Notes: generated by a model not told the origin, from the letters alone. Shown: positions 34,694-45,409, counted from the first letter of the stretch. The stretch: 64,000 bases of DNA from Dolichospermum circinale AWQC310F (GCF_000426925.1 NZ_KE384696.1:111406-175405), one strand, 5' to 3'. Program-made: numbers and translations.

Positions 34694-34966
34694 CTAAAAT
34701 TTTTGGTAACGAATACGCCAACTATTTTCAATGTTTTCAATCAAGTCTTGACGAGAAGCACTGAATTGTTGAATTACACTCCAGAGTTGAATAGCTGCGG
34801 TGGGGTTATTTATTTCTACCATTAAAGGCTGGTTAGTCTCACAAACACAAATTACATCTAATTCTTGTAAGCGTTGATAAACCTGCCAACGGTCTGCCCA
34901 ATCTATATCAATAACGTGCTTTTTGTCTGTTTCCGAGCTAGAAGATTTCAAGTAGATAGCCCCCAA
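34694..34966 (-). CDS. Small conserved-looking protein, unknown function
   Basis: The 90-residue product has no signal or membrane segment and reads as a compact alpha/beta domain (WADRWQVYQRLQELDVICVC, then NPTAAIQLWSVIQQF). I do not recognise the family. It starts the two-gene unit with the 2Fe-2S protein, so an accessory role to that protein is possible. Confidence 0.7.
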   Translation of the reverse strand: MGAIYLKSSSSETDKKHVIDIDWADRWQVYQRLQELDVICVCETNQPLMVEINNPTAAIQLWSVIQQFSASRQDLIENIENSWRIRYQKF

Positions 34967-35299
34967 AATGCCATAAAATTGCAGTTAAACTAGAAACTCA
35001 CAGCCTAAATTTACAACTTAGTGGGAGTTTAGCCTCTTTCTCTAGAATACACTAAGTGCAAAATATTGTCATTAATTTTGAGAAAAAATCTCATCTTTTT
35101 AAATTGAGGGATATGCACATTTTGCGATTTAAGTCAATATATATAGCTACAAAGGCAGATATATTACAAAAATTGATGATTGCAATTACTAATAATGTCA
35201 AAGTTTTTAATATTTAGTAGCCTTATTTTTATTTTAAAAATGCTAAGATGTTAAAAGTAAGCAGTTAAAAACTATAACTCTTAAAAAGAGAGGAAAACC

Positions 35300-35854
35300 A
35301 TGTCTGATACGCAAACTATATTACACAACTTTGGTCAGGTTTATGACAATTTTGTATTATTAGATCACAGTGTAACCGCACCAGTTGTTGAAGGATTCAA
35401 TGTCGTATTAGCTAGTTTTCAGGCATTGTATCTACAATATCAAAAACATCATTTTGTAGTTGAAGGTGCAGAATTTAATTCCCTGCATGAATTTTTCAAT
35501 TCCAGCTACAAAGAAGTACAAGATCACATTCATGAAATCGGCGAACGTTTAAATGGTTTGGGTGGAATACCAGCAGCGAGTTTTAGTAAATTAGCTGAAC
35601 TATGCTGTTTTGAAACAGAAGCAGATGGTGTATTTTCGGCGCGAAAGATGGTAGAAAATGATTTAGTAGCCGAACAAGCATTAATTGGTGTAATTCGCCG
35701 TCAAGCTTCACAGGCTGAGAGTTTGGGCGATAGAGGTACAAGGTATTTGTACGAGAAAATCCTCTTAAAAACCGAAGAAAGAGCGTATCATTTAGCTCAC
35801 TTCTTAGCAAAAGATAGTTTAACCTTGGGTTTTGTCCAACGGGCTGAAAAATAA
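35300..35854 (+). CDS. dps: Dps-family ferritin-like protein
   Basis: Dps proteins form 12-mers that oxidise and store iron with peroxide, protecting DNA. The dinuclear-site residues are in [22 protein letters not shown] and [14 protein letters not shown] (His, Asp and Glu positions). Length 184 fits. GAGAGGAAAA is just before the ATG. A clear terminator follows at 35935-35973. From memory the order dps-carB-sigD also occurs in Nostoc sp. PCC 7120. Confidence 0.9.
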   Translation: MSDTQTILHNFGQVYDNFVLLDHSVTAPVVEGFNVVLASFQALYLQYQKHHFVVEGAEFNSLHEFFNSSYKEVQDHIHEIGERLNGLGGIPAASFSKLAELCCFETEADGVFSARKMVENDLVAEQALIGVIRRQASQAESLGDRGTRYLYEKILLKTEERAYHLAHFLAKDSLTLGFVQRAEK

Positions 35855-35934
35855 ACTTTTCGTAATCTCAACTCAACTAAACTTCAATAGTAAAAATTTT
35901 TAGTAATTGAGAACTTTACAAAATTAATCCTTTT

Positions 35935-35973
35935 GGCAGAAAAGTGTAAATTATCCTTTCTGCCATTTTTTAT
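35935..35973 (+). terminator. Rho-independent terminator after dps
   Basis: GGCAGAAA pairs with TTTCTGCC and is followed by ATTTTTTAT. It lies 80 bp downstream of the dps stop codon. Confidence 0.8.
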
Positions 35974-36359
35974 AATGGCATATTTTCCATATTTAGCTAA
36001 TTAAAAATTTTCTCATTTATCCATGTAAATATAAATGCAAATTTTCAAATATTTGACATATATCTAAAAATAACTTATTGATAATCTATTTAAAAAAATA
36101 ATTAAGCAAATAAAAATATTTTGCAACAAATTGATCATTATAACTTATAACCAATAAATAAACACCTAACCTCTCTGCGTCTTTGCGCCTCTGCGAGAGA
36201 AAAAAATATGAAAACTAGTCAGAAAAATCCTCCATATCCATAATTCTTTCCCCTGTTAGCAATCGCTACCCGGAAAAGTTGATAATGAATGGCATGATGG
36301 GGGGTAAAGACCCTTAAAATAGTCCAAGATTTGTATTTTTGTCATCTAAGGTAAAAACT
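35974..36359. other. Intergenic region before carB
   Basis: This is AT-rich, with a dispersed CTCTGCGTCTTTGCGCCTCTGCG repeat at about 36172-36204. No gene or recognisable leader was seen. A pyrimidine-responsive element could lie here, but I find no PyrR-type anti-antiterminator fold. Confidence 0.5.
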
Positions 36360-39300
36360 ATGCCCCGTCGTCAAGACCTCAAAAAAATTCTCCTGTTAGG
36401 TTCAGGACCCATTATCATTGGCCAAGCCTGTGAATTTGATTATTCTGGAACTCAAGCCTGTAAAGCCTTGCGAGAAGAAGGCTATGAAGTAGTGCTGGTA
36501 AATTCCAACCCAGCGACAATTATGACTGACCCCGAAACAGCGAACCGCACTTATATTGAACCGCTGACACCGGAAATAGTGGAAAAAGTTATCGCCAAAG
36601 AAAGACCAGATGCTTTATTACCAACTATGGGCGGACAAACCGCGTTGAATTTAGCTGTGGCCTTGGCAAAGAATGGCGTTTTGGAAAAGTACAATGTCGA
36701 GTTAATTGGTGCGAAATTACCAGCCATTGAAAAAGCCGAAGATAGGAAACTGTTTAACGAGGCTATGGCGAAAATTGGCGTAGCAGTGTGTCCCAGCGGT
36801 ACAGCTTCTACTTTAGAAGAATCTAAAGCGATCGCTTTAGAAATTGGTACATATCCCCTAATTATTCGTCCAGCCTTTACAATGGGGGGGACGGGGGGCG
36901 GTATCGCCTATAATCAAGAAGAATTTGAAGAAATGGCCCAGGTGGGTATTGACGCTAGTCCGGTTTCCCAAATTCTTATTGACCAGTCTTTATTGGGCTG
37001 GAAGGAGTATGAATTAGAGGTAATGCGAGATCTAGCCGATAATGTTGTTATTATCTGTTCTATTGAAAATCTCGACCCCATGGGGATTCATACAGGAGAT
37101 TCTATCACGGTTGCCCCCGCTCAAACTCTCACCGATAAGGAATATCAACGGCTGCGGGACATGGCCATTAAAATTATCCGGGAAATTGGTGTAGAAACCG
37201 GTGGTTCTAATATCCAGTTTGCAATAAATCCCGAAAATGGTGATGTAGTCGTAATTGAAATGAATCCCCGTGTATCTAGAAGTTCGGCTTTATCTTCCAA
37301 AGCTACGGGTTTTCCTATCGCCAAAATTGCGGCTAAGTTAGCGGTGGGTTATACTTTAAATGAACTACAAAACGATATTACCAAGAAAACTCCCGCTTGT
37401 TTTGAACCGACCATTGACTATGTTGTCACAAAAATTCCCCGTTTTGCATTTGAAAAATTCCCCGGTTCTGACTCGGTACTCACGACACAAATGAAGTCAG
37501 TGGGTGAAGCCATGGCCATTGGCCGCACATTTAATGAATCTTTTCAAAAGGCTTTGCGGTCCCTGGAAACAGGCCGCGCTGGTTGGGGTGCTAATAAGGC
37601 CGAAAAATTGCCCAGCGGTGAACAAATTCGCTCCCAGTTGCGGACACCAAACCCAGAAAGGATATTTTCTGTACGTCATGCTATGCAATTGGGAATTAGT
37701 AATGAGGAAATTTACGAATTAACAGCTATTGACCCCTGGTTTTTAGATAAATTACAAGAACTGCTAGAAATAGAAAAGTTTCTCAAACGCACTCCCTTAA
37801 AGCAGTTGACAAAAGAACAGATGTATGCAGTCAAAAGAAATGGCTTTAGCGATCGCCAAATAGCATATTGTACTAAAACTAAGGAGGACGAAGTTCGCGC
37901 CTATCGCAAATACTTAGAAGTTATCCCTGTTTACAAAACCGTTGATACCTGCGCGGCGGAATTTGAGGCGCTGACTCCATACTATTATTCTACTTACGAA
38001 GAAGAAACGGAAGTATTACCCAGCGATAAACCCAAGGTGATGATTTTGGGAGGTGGTCCCAACCGTATTGGACAAGGGATTGAGTTTGATTATTGTTGTT
38101 GTCATGCTGCGTATTCTTTACATGATGCCGGGTATGAAACTATTATGGTCAATTCTAACCCAGAAACGGTTTCTACAGACTATGATACCAGCGATCGCCT
38201 CTATTTTGAACCGTTAACAAAAGAAGACGTTCTCAATATCATCGAAGCGGAAAATCCCCAGGGGATAATAGTCCAATTTGGTGGTCAAACACCATTAAAA
38301 TTAGCTGTACCATTGCAAGAGTATTTACAAGGAACAGGGAATAGTATTAATACAAAGATTTGGGGAACATCACCTGATTCTATTGACATGGCGGAAAACC
38401 GAGAACGGTTTGAAAAGATTCTTCAAGAATTAAATATCGCTCAACCACCCAATGGTATGGCTAGAAGTTATGAAGATGCTTTAATTGTTGCCAAGCGTAT
38501 TGGATATCCAGTGGTGGTACGTCCTAGTTATGTACTAGGAGGACGAGCAATGGAAATCGTTTATTCTGATACTGAATTAGAAAGGTATATGACCTTTGCA
38601 GTTCAAGTAGAACCAGAACACCCCATTTTAATTGATAAATTCCTGGAAAACGCCATTGAAGTAGATGTAGATGCGATCGCAGATCACACTGGTAACGTTG
38701 TTATTGGTGGCATCATGGAACATATCGAACAAGCGGGTATTCACTCAGGTGATTCCGCTTGTACCTTACCTTCTATATCCCTATCTCCAGCAGTGCTAAA
38801 CCAAATCCGTTTATGGACAGTACAACTAGCACAAGCTCTATCCGTAGTGGGATTAATGAACATTCAGTTCGCCATAGTTGGTAATAATAGTTATTCTCCC
38901 CAGGTGTATATTCTGGAAGCTAACCCCAGAGCATCACGGACTGTTCCTTTTGTATCTAAAGCTACAGGCGTACAATTAGCCAAACTCGCATCCTTAGTTA
39001 TGTCGGGTAAAACCTTAGAGGAATTAAAATTCACCAAAGAAGTCATTCCCTCACATATAGCCGTTAAAGAAGCCGTTTTACCATTTAGTAAATTTCCGGG
39101 TACAGATACCATATTAGGTCCAGAAATGCGCTCAACAGGGGAAGTAATGGGCATTGATAGGGATTTCGGCCGCGCTTTTGCTAAAGCAGAATTAGGTGCA
39201 GGGGAAAAACTACCGCTTCAGGGAACTGTATTTGTGTCTATGAGTGATAGAGATAAACCTTTAGCCGCTGATGTGATTAAAGAGTTTATTAAATTAGGCT

Positions 39301-39620
39301 TTACAATTATGGCCACCCAAGGTACACGCCAAATTCTGCAAAAAGCAGAGTTAGATGTGACATCAATTCTTAAACTCCATGAAGGTCGTCCCCATGTCCT
39401 TGATGCTATCAAAAATGGAAACATTCAACTCATTATTAACACACCCTCTGGAGAAGAAGCCCATGCAGATTCTAAGTTAATTCGTCGCACAGCTTTAGGT
39501 TATAAGATTCCCATTATTACCACCATTGCTGGCGCTAGGGCTACAGTCGCTGCTATCCGTTCTCTGCAAAATACTACTTTAGATGTCAAAGTTATCCAGG
39601 AATACTGTCATCAAAGTTAA
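36360..39620 (+). CDS. carB: Carbamoyl-phosphate synthase large subunit
   Basis: CarB makes carbamoyl phosphate from bicarbonate, ammonia (from CarA) and 2 ATP for arginine and pyrimidine synthesis. The 1086-residue chain shows the internal duplication: two synthetase halves starting [23 protein letters not shown] and [20 protein letters not shown] (offset about 555 residues). The C-terminal allosteric domain follows from about residue 935 ([10 protein letters not shown]). I start at ATG 36360 (MPRRQDL); a TTG 21 bases earlier is in frame. carA is not adjacent. Confidence 0.97.
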   Translation: MPRRQDLKKILLLGSGPIIIGQACEFDYSGTQACKALREEGYEVVLVNSNPATIMTDPETANRTYIEPLTPEIVEKVIAKERPDALLPTMGGQTALNLAVALAKNGVLEKYNVELIGAKLPAIEKAEDRKLFNEAMAKIGVAVCPSGTASTLEESKAIALEIGTYPLIIRPAFTMGGTGGGIAYNQEEFEEMAQVGIDASPVSQILIDQSLLGWKEYELEVMRDLADNVVIICSIENLDPMGIHTGDSITVAPAQTLTDKEYQRLRDMAIKIIREIGVETGGSNIQFAINPENGDVVVIEMNPRVSRSSALSSKATGFPIAKIAAKLAVGYTLNELQNDITKKTPACFEPTIDYVVTKIPRFAFEKFPGSDSVLTTQMKSVGEAMAIGRTFNESFQKALRSLETGRAGWGANKAEKLPSGEQIRSQLRTPNPERIFSVRHAMQLGISNEEIYELTAIDPWFLDKLQELLEIEKFLKRTPLKQLTKEQMYAVKRNGFSDRQIAYCTKTKEDEVRAYRKYLEVIPVYKTVDTCAAEFEALTPYYYSTYEEETEVLPSDKPKVMILGGGPNRIGQGIEFDYCCCHAAYSLHDAGYETIMVNSNPETVSTDYDTSDRLYFEPLTKEDVLNIIEAENPQGIIVQFGGQTPLKLAVPLQEYLQGTGNSINTKIWGTSPDSIDMAENRERFEKILQELNIAQPPNGMARSYEDALIVAKRIGYPVVVRPSYVLGGRAMEIVYSDTELERYMTFAVQVEPEHPILIDKFLENAIEVDVDAIADHTGNVVIGGIMEHIEQAGIHSGDSACTLPSISLSPAVLNQIRLWTVQLAQALSVVGLMNIQFAIVGNNSYSPQVYILEANPRASRTVPFVSKATGVQLAKLASLVMSGKTLEELKFTKEVIPSHIAVKEAVLPFSKFPGTDTILGPEMRSTGEVMGIDRDFGRAFAKAELGAGEKLPLQGTVFVSMSDRDKPLAADVIKEFIKLGFTIMATQGTRQILQKAELDVTSILKLHEGRPHVLDAIKNGNIQLIINTPSGEEAHADSKLIRRTALGYKIPIITTIAGARATVAAIRSLQNTTLDVKVIQEYCHQS

Positions 39621-40289
39621 TGTCAATTGTCAGTTATTTTTTGAGGATTTCAGCCCCAGTGACGAGATAATGAACCACATTCTAGAAATAGAAGCGTTCA
39701 GCGAGGGTGTTGTCAAAGGATAGGACAGGAAGGAAAAAAGTAGGTTTCAACCGGATTTTACCTTTACCTCAGTCCTATTTTCTTAACCACTAAGCATTGA
39801 CATAAACATTAAGCAATTATTACAAGAGAATAATTATGGTTATTATTGAGATATTTTAACAAATATGAGGAAGGAATTTTTTTGGGAAAAATTTGGCTCA
39901 AATCCTTTAAATGTAAGATGTTCAGCAACTTGAGATTTTGAGGTGATGTCAGTTGGCTGGGAAAGTGCGGATTTTGCGGTAGTCAAATTATTCTCATAAA
40001 TGTTACAATTCTTAACAACGCTAAAAACGCAAAAAATATCTGACTTGCTACCCTGTATCTAAGCCCTAGATACTTGTAAAAACCAGGATATAATTGTAGT
40101 ATTTAGCAGTAAGATACCTAATTTCCCAAAAGATGAGCAACAGTCTTTGACTAGGCGCTTTTGTTGTCAACCATCATCAGGGTTTCTAGTCCAATTAGGT
40201 AGCAACCTCCCAATATGATGATTCGGTTCACGAGTCTATCAACACACAGCACACAATAGTGTAACCCACCATTACCAAAGAGTAGCGCC
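39621..40289. other. 669-bp region upstream of the sigma factor gene
   Basis: No ORF is convincing. The region is AT-rich with several A/T runs and probably contains the sigma factor promoter with a long leader. I see no clear hairpin terminator after carB and no conserved RNA I can name. Confidence 0.5.
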
Positions 40290-41246
40290 ATGAAGACCGC
40301 TAAAACAGCCACCGACCTCGTGCGGACTTACCTGCGTGAGATTGGCCGTGTGCCACTCCTCACCCACGAAGAAGAGATTTTTTATGGTAAACAGGTGCAA
40401 CGATCTACTGCCTTGCATGAGATCCGGGAAGGTCTTGCTACCCGGTTGGGTCATCCACCAAGTTTAGAAGCATGGGCAGCAGCATCTGATTTAGAAGTAT
40501 CAGAATTAAATCAGGCCATTTCCCAAGGTGAAATAGCTAAACGGAAAATGGTAGAGGCCAATCTCCGATTAGTTGTTTCCATTGCCAAAAAGTACATTAA
40601 GCGCAATGTTGATTTACTTGACCTCATTCAAGAGGGCAGTATTGGTATGCAAAGAGGTGTAGAAAAGTTTGACCCCACTAAAGGCTATAGATTTTCTACT
40701 TATGCTTATTGGTGGATTCGTCAAGCTATTACCCGTGCTATTGCGGAAAAAGCCCGGACCATTCGCCTACCTATTCATATTACCGAAAAACTCAATAAAA
40801 TTAAAAAAGCCCAGCGTCAACTATCCCAAGGTCTGGGACGTGCGCCTACAATAGCTGAATTATCCCAAGAATTAGACCTCACACCTAAACAGGTGCGAGA
40901 ATATCTAGAAAAGGCTCGTCTGCCATTATCTCTAGATTTGCGTTTAGGAGATAATTATGATACTGAACTTGGGGAAATGTTAGAAGATACAGGTGCAACA
41001 CCGGAAGATTTTGTCATGCAAACTTCCCTATCTTATGACTTAGAGCGGATGATGTCAGAACTCACCCCCCAACAACAGGATGTAATTAGTCTCCGCTTTG
41101 GACTAAAAGATGGACAATCCTTGACTTTGGCTAAAATTGGTGAAGTTCTGAATATTAGCAGGGAACGGGTTCGTCAAATTGAACGCGAAGCTTTAAGTAA
41201 ACTTCGCAAATCTAAAGCCACTATGAATGAATATCTTGCCAGTTAG
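40290..41246 (+). CDS. sigD: Group 2 RNA polymerase sigma factor, probably SigD
   Basis: The 318-residue protein has sigma-70 regions 1.2 ([22 protein letters not shown]), 2 ([49 protein letters not shown]), 3 and 4 ([29 protein letters not shown]). It lacks the long region 1.1 of the primary factor, so it belongs to group 2, which in cyanobacteria governs stress, light and nitrogen responses. The SigD assignment rests on resemblance and on the dps-carB-sigma gene order that I recall from Nostoc; SigB-type is the main alternative. Confidence 0.88.
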   Translation: MKTAKTATDLVRTYLREIGRVPLLTHEEEIFYGKQVQRSTALHEIREGLATRLGHPPSLEAWAAASDLEVSELNQAISQGEIAKRKMVEANLRLVVSIAKKYIKRNVDLLDLIQEGSIGMQRGVEKFDPTKGYRFSTYAYWWIRQAITRAIAEKARTIRLPIHITEKLNKIKKAQRQLSQGLGRAPTIAELSQELDLTPKQVREYLEKARLPLSLDLRLGDNYDTELGEMLEDTGATPEDFVMQTSLSYDLERMMSELTPQQQDVISLRFGLKDGQSLTLAKIGEVLNISRERVRQIEREALSKLRKSKATMNEYLAS

Positions 41247-41264
41247 TCCCTTGTTTTCTGCTTT

Positions 41265-41287
41265 ATGGGTGGATTTTCCCCACCCAT
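41265..41287 (+). terminator. Possible hairpin after the sigma factor gene
   Basis: ATGGGTGG pairs perfectly with CCACCCAT around a seven-base loop, 18 bp past the stop codon. No T-run follows, so it may stabilise the mRNA end rather than terminate. Confidence 0.4.
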
Positions 41288-41475
41288 ACTAACCATACTC
41301 ATAGGTGAAAAAAACCCCCATTTCTAGTACGGTTAAACCGACTACCTCAAAAGGAATAATCTGCTATATTAGTTAATATCATCTGTATAATAGTCAACTA
41401 AATCAAAGCAACAATACTATCAGTTATTTCAGTCACAAACCCCATTCTTAGCAGTGACACTATAGGAGGTCAAGC

Positions 41476-41817
41476 GTGAGTAATCAATCTAACCGAGTAT
41501 CAGAATTTTTTAATAGTGAGTCGGAAACCAGTAATTTATTATGGCAATACGTTAAATCATTAAGTCCAGATACAATTACTCAATTATCCAAACCCAGTTC
41601 CCACGAAGTTTTACAGGTCATGGAACGTAATATTATTGGACTTTTAGGAAATCTACCTTCTGAACAGTTCGGTATTACTATTTCTACCAGTCGAGAAAGT
41701 TTGGGTCGCTTATTAGCATCTGCGATGATCAGTGGTTATTTTCTACGGAATGCAGAACAAAGAATGGGTTTTGATATGGTCGTACAAGCAACAGAAGCGA
41801 ATAATAGCGTTGAATAA
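41476..41817 (+). CDS. DUF760 family protein
   Basis: The 113-residue soluble protein carries the DUF760 pattern LLWQYVKSLSPDTITQLSKP, then VMERNIIGLLGNLPSEQF and SRESLGRLLASAMISGYFLRN. The family is found in cyanobacteria and plastids; function is not established. The GTG start at 41476 follows AGGAGGTC. A strong terminator follows. Confidence 0.85.
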   Translation: MSNQSNRVSEFFNSESETSNLLWQYVKSLSPDTITQLSKPSSHEVLQVMERNIIGLLGNLPSEQFGITISTSRESLGRLLASAMISGYFLRNAEQRMGFDMVVQATEANNSVE

Positions 41818-41855
41818 TATTATTGTAGCTTAGGAAAATTATCAAAACAAAGATC

Positions 41856-41894
41856 AACTCGGTAGAGATATAATTAATCTACCGAGTTTTTTGA
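41856..41894 (+). terminator. Strong rho-independent terminator after the DUF760 gene
   Basis: AACTCGGTAG pairs perfectly with CTACCGAGTT over ten bases, followed by TTTTTTG. It lies about 40 bp past the stop codon. Confidence 0.9.
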
Positions 41895-41917
41895 TTATTT
41901 ATTGGTAGTTGATAAGT

Positions 41918-42018
41918 AATACAGCACTACAAGAGTGTTATGAGGTACATATCTAGCCTGCACCACAAGAGTTTCATGATTCAACTTTGTACCTCATCAA
42001 AGCGGAAAACGCTGTATT
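41918..42018. mobile_element. MITE-like element, AATACAGC...GCTGTATT family, copy 1
   Basis: The 101-bp element has imperfect inverted ends: AATACAGC...TTATGAGGTACA on the left and TTGTACCTCAT...GCTGTATT on the right. Copies with the same ends but different interiors lie at 47491-47599 and 48923-49080. There is no ORF. Confidence 0.75.
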
Positions 42019-42078
42019 GTATTAAGTAGGTGAACAGAAAAAAACCGACATAAGTAACGAAAATTCAAGTTGCCCAAA

Positions 42079-42113
42079 ACCTGTTCCCTGTCCCCTGTTC
42101 CCTGTTCCCTTGT
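42079..42113. repeat. Short STRR (TTCCCTG heptamers)
   Basis: About four TTCCCTG/TCCCCTG units lie upstream of mutT. The same unit is between ndhF3 and ndhD3. Confidence 0.7.
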
Positions 42114-42143
42114 CATAACGACATTTAACGCCAACCTACTTAT

Positions 42144-42560
42144 ATGACTGAAACCAATTTTTCTATTCCTCATAAAATTATTGGTGTTGCTGTTATTTGG
42201 AATGACCAAAAACAGATTTTAATTGACCGTCGGCTTCCCCAAGGTACAATGGGTGGTTTATGGGAATTTCCAGGAGGAAAAATCGAAATTGGTGAAACTA
42301 TTCAAGAATGTATTAAACGCGAAATATCGGAAGAGTTGGGAATAGAAATTGCAGTTGGAGAACATTTAATTACTATTGATCATACTTATGCTCATTTACG
42401 GGTGACTTTAACGGTACATCATTCTCGACATTTAACAGGTATTCCCCAAACTATAGAATGTGATGAAATTCGCTGGGTAAGTTTGGACGAATTAGATAAT
42501 TTTAATTTCCCAGAAGCGAATGGGGAAATTATCACAGCTTTAAGGAAATATCAATTTTAA
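42144..42560 (+). CDS. mutT: Nudix hydrolase, MutT-type 8-oxo-dGTP diphosphatase
   Basis: The enzyme removes 8-oxo-dGTP from the nucleotide pool. The full Nudix box is visible at about residues 36-58: GGKIEIGETIQECIKREI followed by SEELGI. The flanks PQGTMGGLWEFPGG and the later DEIRWVSLDELDNFNFPEAN match MutT. Length 138. It appears monocistronic. Other Nudix substrates cannot be fully excluded. Confidence 0.88.
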   Translation: MTETNFSIPHKIIGVAVIWNDQKQILIDRRLPQGTMGGLWEFPGGKIEIGETIQECIKREISEELGIEIAVGEHLITIDHTYAHLRVTLTVHHSRHLTGIPQTIECDEIRWVSLDELDNFNFPEANGEIITALRKYQF

Positions 42561-42871
42561 CAAAAACCTGTTCCCTGGCATTTTTGACATTTGGAGGATC
42601 TGCGTGAACCATAAGGTTAGATTCTCCCTGTACCTTGACAGGAAGAACATTCAATTTTCTCGTTTTTGTGAGTAGACAAAACCCCACTATACTGATCTCA
42701 ATTGACGTACACCCACGTATTCCCTATATTTGCACTGAGAGAATTTTGATTTTGCCTGGGATTCCCTCAAATTGCCCTAAGATTGCCCTGAAATAAACGG
42801 TAAATTAGCGATCGCAGCCAAGCACTAGGTCGTATAATTAGATCAGGAAAATTAGCACCTGTATTGAAATT
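42561..42871. other. 311-bp intergenic region
   Basis: I see no gene. One HIP1 octamer lies at 42808-42815 and a short GATTGCCCT direct repeat lies just before it. This is probably the promoter area of the MNT-HEPN pair. Confidence 0.45.
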
Positions 42872-43204
42872 GTGAGACTTTCAACTGAATCACCTATTAT
42901 TACTTCATCAATTTTGCGGTGTGAAGAAGTCATAGCTATCTTGCGTCCTCAGCATGACGCGATTCGGGCGTTTCACGTTGCATCACTGTTTTTATTTGGT
43001 TCAGTGGCACGAAATGAAGCTACGCCTAGTAGTGATATTGACTTGTTGGTTGAATTTTCTAAACCCGTCGGGATGTTTACCTTTGCGCGGCTACAAATTT
43101 ATCTGGAAAAATTGTTAGGTTGTGCGATTGATTTAGGTACGCCGGACTCCCTCAAGCCTTATTTAAACGATGTTGTCATAGCTGAGGCGAAACGTGTCTT
43201 CTAG
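42872..43204 (+). CDS. mntA: MNT-type nucleotidyltransferase antitoxin
   Basis: The 110-residue minimal nucleotidyltransferase has the motif GSVARNEATPSSDIDLLVEF, i.e. GSX10DXD. In MNT-HEPN systems this enzyme inactivates its HEPN partner, in studied cases by adenylylation. The start is GTG 42872. Its 3' end overlaps the HEPN gene by 11 bp, which signals translational coupling. The pair may be a stand-alone toxin-antitoxin module. Confidence 0.88.
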   Translation: MRLSTESPIITSSILRCEEVIAILRPQHDAIRAFHVASLFLFGSVARNEATPSSDIDLLVEFSKPVGMFTFARLQIYLEKLLGCAIDLGTPDSLKPYLNDVVIAEAKRVF

Positions 43205-43535
43205 AAGTTTGCAACAGAGATTACGGGATATTCTCGAACAGGCTGAAGAGATTTTAGTTTTTGCCGATGGTTTGGACTTTGAGGCTTTTTGTGCTGATGC
43301 CAGGACTGTCAAAGCGATTCTATATGATTTAGCGGTTATTGGTGAGGCTGCACGCAGTCTTCTTCCAGATATTCTTGACATATATCCCAATCTACCTTGG
43401 CAAGAAATGCGTGCTTTAAGAAATCTCGCAATTCATGAATATTTTCGAGTAAGTTTGTCTATTGTTTGGACAACAATCAATGAAGATTTGCCACCGTTAA
43501 TTGAGCAAATTCGTGAGTTGATTAATAGAGTTTAA
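43194..43535 (+). CDS. hepT: HEPN (DUF86) domain toxin
   Basis: This 113-residue helical protein belongs to the DUF86/HepT group of HEPN ribonucleases. The catalytic RX4H motif is present as RNLAIHEYF at about residue 81. It begins with GTG 43194 inside the MNT gene. Together with MNT it makes a complete two-gene toxin-antitoxin unit. Confidence 0.88.
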   Translation: MSSRSLQQRLRDILEQAEEILVFADGLDFEAFCADARTVKAILYDLAVIGEAARSLLPDILDIYPNLPWQEMRALRNLAIHEYFRVSLSIVWTTINEDLPPLIEQIRELINRV

Positions 43536-43548
43536 GGAGGGTATTTTG

Positions 43549-43680
43549 ATGAATTGGGCTGAGTTTATAAAAGAAATTGCACGTCAAAAATTACATAAAG
43601 AGGCGCATCGGTTGACTTTTCTTGAAATATTTGGAGACAACGAATCACCAACAATAGATAAAACAATAATGCTAAATTAG
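43549..43680 (+). CDS. Short ORF after HEPN, possibly a gene remnant
   Basis: A 43-codon ORF starts with ATG 43549 after a perfect AAGGAGG Shine-Dalgarno. It reads MNWAEFIKEIARQKLHKEAH and ends at TAG 43680. Just past its end another frame continues AKLVEAIPVRGDIYGFN and stop, so this may be a small gene with a late frameshift. Function unknown. Confidence 0.4.
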   Translation: MNWAEFIKEIARQKLHKEAHRLTFLEIFGDNESPTIDKTIMLN

Positions 43681-43892
43681 TTGAGGCGATCCCTGTACGT
43701 GGAGATATTTATGGTTTTAATTAATTAAAAATTTAGACTTTTATGGTATAATGGCATTGCTAAAAATGCTTTTTCAACAAAAGCAACATTTATTTTTAAA
43801 ATGAAAAGTAACAATCTATTAACACTATTTATTTGTTACTAATAATTTTCTACAATGGTTAAAAAGACTTTTATTAAAGGTGTAGGTAAAAA

Positions 43893-44351
43893 ATGTCTAA
43901 AACCGTTGCTGACGTGATGAGTCGTGATCCTATACTCGTCCGTCCTCAAACTCCATTAAAAGAAGCTATCCAGATTTTAGCAGAAAAACGAATTAGTGGT
44001 TTACCTGTAATTGATGATGCGGGTAAATTAGTGGGGATTATATCAGAAACAGACTTGATGTGGCAAGAAACTGGTGTAACCCCACCCGCTTATATTATGA
44101 TTTTGGATAGTGTGATTTATTTACAAAATCCCGGTACTTATGAACGAGATTTACATAAGGCTTTAGGACAAACTGTAGGAGAAGTTATGAGTAAAAATCC
44201 CGTGGCTATTTCTCCTCAGAAATCATTAAAAGAAGCAGCACAATTGATACAAAATCACAAGGTTCAGCGTCTCCCTGTTCTTGATAATGGGGGTAACGTC
44301 ATTGGTATTCTCACTCGTGGTGATATTATTCGTGCTATGGCTGCTGAGTAG
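43893..44351 (+). CDS. CBS-domain pair protein
   Basis: The 152-residue protein consists of two CBS domains: about residues 5-60 (VADVMSRDPILVRPQTPLKEA, then RISGLPVIDDAGKLVGIISETDL) and 93-150 (VGEVMSKNPVAISPQKSLKEAAQ, then VQRLPVLDNGGNVIGILTRGDI). Such stand-alone pairs bind adenine nucleotides and regulate partner proteins. In photosynthetic organisms some regulate thioredoxins. The target here is unknown. Confidence 0.9.
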   Translation: MSKTVADVMSRDPILVRPQTPLKEAIQILAEKRISGLPVIDDAGKLVGIISETDLMWQETGVTPPAYIMILDSVIYLQNPGTYERDLHKALGQTVGEVMSKNPVAISPQKSLKEAAQLIQNHKVQRLPVLDNGGNVIGILTRGDIIRAMAAE

Positions 44352-44380
44352 GAAGCACAGAAGAGAAATATTTTTAAGCA

Positions 44381-44642
44381 ACAACTGACAACTAACCACT
44401 GACCACTGACAACTAACCACTGACAACTAACCACTGACAACTGACCACTGACAACTGACCACTGACAACTAACCACTGACAACTAACCACTGACAACTGA
44501 CCACTGACAACTAACCACTGACAACTAACCACTGACAACTGACCACTGACAACTGACCACTGACAACTGACCACTGACAACTGACCACTGACAACTGACC
44601 ACTGACAACTGACCACTGACAACTGACCACTGACCACTGACA
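44381..44642. repeat. 262-bp tandem array of ACTGACAACTGACC 14-mers
   Basis: About 18-19 contiguous 14-base units, each two heptamers, with A/G variants, fill the space from just after the CBS gene to 12 bp before the nblB-like start. The apparent long minus-strand frames (SVVSCQW repeats) are products of the repeat and not genes. There are no spacers, so it is not a CRISPR. Confidence 0.95.
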
Positions 44643-44654
44643 TAGGATAATTAA

Positions 44655-45317
44655 ATGGCTGTTTCTGCTGATACTATCAAAACATCACTAGATTCTGACA
44701 ATTTGGGCGATCGCTTACGTGCGGTTAATCAAATCCGCGAAATAGAACCACATATCGGTTTAGAATTAATACAGATTGCTATAGGTGATAGCAGTGCGCG
44801 GGTACGTTATGCTGCTGTCAGTCAAATGGATACCCTGGGAAAACAAGATTTACCATTATCCTTGACAATATTACGGGGTTTACTTTATGATCCCGAAGCA
44901 GATGTCCAAGCAGCCGCAGCAGACTGTTTAGGTGCGCTAAAATTACATGATGCTTTTGAGGACTTACAAAAGCTTTACCAAGAAACATCAGAATGGTTAG
45001 TCCAGTTTAGCATCATTGCCACATTAGGAGAATTAGGAGATATCCGAGCCTTTGAATTACTTACCCAAGCACTCACTTCCGATAATGGCTTAATTCAAAC
45101 TGCGGCCATTAGTTCTTTTGGTGAGTTGGGAGATACAAAAGCAGTTCCTCTCCTGATTCCATACTGCACTAATCCAGATTGGCAAGTACGTTACAGAGTT
45201 GTTCAAGCTTTAACTCGCTTAGGCAATGATGAAGCTAAATCTATTTTAGCAACTTTAGTGAATGATGAAGTAGAGGCTATTGCTAATGAAGCTAAAAAAG
45301 CCTTACAGTTAGTTTAG
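44655..45317 (+). CDS. nblB: HEAT-repeat protein, probable phycobilisome degradation protein NblB
   Basis: The 220-residue protein is all HEAT/PBS-lyase-like repeats (for example ADVQAAAADCLGALK, WLVQFSIIATLGELGD, IQTAAISSFGELGDTKAVPLL and WQVRYRVVQALTRLGND). NblB binds phycobilin chromophores or phycobiliproteins and is needed for phycobilisome breakdown in nutrient stress. Length and context with sigD fit NblB of Nostoc as I recall it. A generic HEAT-repeat lyase-like scaffold is the alternative. A long repeat array sits right upstream and may hold part of its leader. Confidence 0.72.
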   Translation: MAVSADTIKTSLDSDNLGDRLRAVNQIREIEPHIGLELIQIAIGDSSARVRYAAVSQMDTLGKQDLPLSLTILRGLLYDPEADVQAAAADCLGALKLHDAFEDLQKLYQETSEWLVQFSIIATLGELGDIRAFELLTQALTSDNGLIQTAAISSFGELGDTKAVPLLIPYCTNPDWQVRYRVVQALTRLGNDEAKSILATLVNDEVEAIANEAKKALQLV

Positions 45318-45409
45318 CCTAGTAGTTGCGTTTATTCGATAAAGCGCAACTGCTGAACTCATCTTTCTAAATAACTTGATTTTTGATTGATATAAAAAAC
45401 TTGGTCATT

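Noticed and set aside
41997-42209. 70-codon minus-strand frame
   Set aside because: It spans a MITE end, an STRR and the opposite strand of mutT.
44381-44642. CRISPR-like array
   Set aside because: Units are contiguous 14-mers with no unique spacers and no cas genes nearby.
44264-44643. Overlapping long minus-strand frames over the repeat array
   Set aside because: They translate to SVVSCQW-type repeats and exist only because the 14-mer unit has no stop in those frames.
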